A stretch of 64,000 nt of DNA from Actinomycetota bacterium. GTDB taxonomy: Bacteria; Actinomycetota; Actinomycetes; Nanopelagicales; Nanopelagicaceae. This document shows positions 62,790 to 64,000 of this stretch, one piece after another. The position numbers and the translations under genes were made by a program. The DNA is taken from positions 1 through 64,000 of the forward strand of contig WLNY01000003.1 of NCBI GenBank assembly GCA_009699575.1, in the 5' to 3' direction. Each line of letters opens with the position of its first letter. Within the stretch, counting starts at the first letter, position 1. The notes beneath the pieces are model-generated. The model was not told the DNA's origin, searched no databases, and worked only from the letters and a program-made list of their open reading frames with translations.

Positions 62790-64000
62790 CAACGGCAGAA
62801 TTAATCGGACAGGATCCAGGTTGGCTTATCGCCGTCAAAGGGCTCATTGTTTTCGCAGTATGCGTCGTACTCACTCTCATGTCTGTGTGGGGCGAACGTC
62901 GAATCGTTGCTCGAATGCAAGAACGACCAGGCCCTAATCGAGTTGGTCCATTTGGTTTGGTTCAAGCACTTGCAGATGGGGTGAAGTTGGCCCTCAAGGA
63001 AGATTTGATTCCAGCAGCTGCAGACAAAATAGTTTTTGTAATCGCACCAATCATTAGCGCAACTGCGTGTTTTATGTCATTCGCTGTGATTCCAGTAACG
63101 GGTCCGGTCACGCTATTTGGCCACAAAACAGCAATGCAATTAACAGACCTTCCAGTCGGAGTTCTTTATGTACTTGCGATTGCCTCTGTGGGCGTTTATG
63201 GAATTGTCCTAGCAGGCTGGTCATCGGGTTCTACCTACCCACTACTTGGAGGATTGCGTTCTAGCGCACAAGTTATTTCATATGAAGTTGCAATGGGACT
63301 TTCACTGGTTGCAGTATTTATTTATGCAGGATCCATGTCGACATCAGATATTGTCGCCGCACAAGATCAATGGTGGTACGCAGTTGTTCTTTTCCCTTCC
63401 TTTGTAATCTACGCAATTTCAATGGTTGGTGAAACTAACCGTGCACCATTTGATTTAGCTGAAGCTGAAGGAGAGCTCGTTGGTGGATTTCACACCGAGT
63501 ATTCATCACTTAAGTTCGCACTCTTTTTCCTTGCAGAATATGTAAATATCATCGCAGTTTCAGCTCTTGCCACCACGCTCTTTCTTGGTGGGTATCGCGC
63601 GCTTCCAGGATTGGGCTTTACAGAACAATGGCTCGGTGGTTGGTTCACAGCAATTTGGTTCTTTGTAAAAGTTCTCGCGTTCTTCTTCACATTTGTATGG
63701 CTCCGTGGCACTTTGCCACGAATGCGATACGACCAATTCATGCAATTTGGTTGGAAAGTTTTGATACCAGTTTCTCTCTTCTGGATCATGATTGTCGCAA
63801 CGCTTCGCGTACTGTCATTACAAGGTGCTTCTCGCGTGACAACTTTGATTTTCGCCGGAGTAGTTGTCGTTCTCATCATGGCTATTAATATCGGATTTGA
63901 TAATTCGAAGAAGCGTAAAAAGGCTGCTATATCGTGGCAACACGCACCTGTTGATTTTCCTGTGCCGGTTCTACCGAGTGAATTTAGAAGCGTTAACGTC
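62786..64000 (+). CDS. nuoH: NADH:quinone oxidoreductase subunit H (runs off window)
   Basis: At least 405 residues, open to the right edge with no stop seen. It is a polytopic membrane subunit that closes the quinone site. RRIVARMQERPGPNRVGP near residues 39-56 and the ETNRAPFDLAEAEGELVGGF motif near 217-236 are the NuoH hallmarks. The ATG overlaps the nuoG stop by ATGA, and the rest of the operon (nuoI onward) should lie beyond the window. Confidence 0.94.
   Translation, partial: MTTAELIGQDPGWLIAVKGLIVFAVCVVLTLMSVWGERRIVARMQERPGPNRVGPFGLVQALADGVKLALKEDLIPAAADKIVFVIAPIISATACFMSFAVIPVTGPVTLFGHKTAMQLTDLPVGVLYVLAIASVGVYGIVLAGWSSGSTYPLLGGLRSSAQVISYEVAMGLSLVAVFIYAGSMSTSDIVAAQDQWWYAVVLFPSFVIYAISMVGETNRAPFDLAEAEGELVGGFHTEYSSLKFALFFLAEYVNIIAVSALATTLFLGGYRALPGLGFTEQWLGGWFTAIWFFVKVLAFFFTFVWLRGTLPRMRYDQFMQFGWKVLIPVSLFWIMIVATLRVLSLQGASRVTTLIFAGVVVVLIMAINIGFDNSKKRKKAAISWQHAPVDFPVPVLPSEFRSVNV

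Noticed and set aside
1-64000. CRISPR arrays, insertion sequences, prophage, tRNA or rRNA genes
   Set aside because: No regularly spaced repeats, transposase or integrase genes, or tRNA-like cloverleaf were seen by eye; a tRNA scan was not possible.

Overview
The window looks like a chromosomal segment of a small-genome, relatively AT-rich actinobacterium, most like a freshwater planktonic (acI/Nanopelagicales-type) lineage. The phylum call rests on actinobacterial gene orders (ftsH-folE-folP-folB-folK-panC, nadB-nadC-coaX-lysS, the histidine phosphatase/ResA/CcdA/ResB/ResC block, a men cluster beside nuo), a mycobacterial-type ArgA, the actinobacterial ribosomal protein bS22, and many TANNNT -10 boxes 6-8 bases before a start codon, which suggests leaderless mRNAs. 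The lineage call is inference from compactness and base composition. Genes are packed tightly: no gap exceeds about 140 bases, and eight of nine tail-to-tail gene pairs overlap at their 3' ends. I saw no tRNA, rRNA, CRISPR, insertion sequence, prophage or recent island.

Layout. 1-1662: end of cytochrome oxidase subunit I, subunit III and a DMT exporter. 1649-9041: a NiCoT nickel permease with a textbook Nur-type operator, a secreted DMFase-like protein, a TPR protein, an MFS/SpoU-methylase pair, a small membrane protein, DacB and an acidic-tailed membrane protein. 9131-14247: heme O synthase, MetZ, an ABC exporter pair and a secreted NlpC/P60 hydrolase. 14257-28718: a long forward run for tRNA-Ile lysidine, purine salvage, FtsH, folate, pantothenate, NAD, CoA, LysRS, ArgA and ClpC. 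28708-32334: reverse-strand membrane protein, MutY, RadA and a cysteine-rich hypothetical. 32366-36921: ProC, two large secreted proteins of unknown role, and bS22 between them.

36996-42153: a glutaredoxin-like protein and a reverse operon holding an XPB helicase and its helicase-associated partner, with an M20 peptidase between them. 42221-47549: a HAD phosphatase diverging from the System II cytochrome c maturation operon. 47573-55529: nearly the whole o-succinylbenzoate menaquinone route (menA, menE, menB, menC, menD, isochorismate synthase, menG; no menH seen) with bioY inserted. 55573-64000: nuoA to nuoH of complex I, cut off by the window end. Functionally the window joins quinone synthesis, NADH:menaquinone reductase, cytochrome c maturation and the terminal oxidase, so it is largely an aerobic respiration and cofactor segment.

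I found no clearly new multi-gene system. The best leads are regulatory or architectural: a Nur box overlapping the nickel-permease start site, symmetric back-to-back -10 elements at divergent promoters, single TTAA tetramers used as the stop codons of two converging genes, mutually exclusive hairpins before clpC, and a direct/inverted repeat cluster before the helicase operon.
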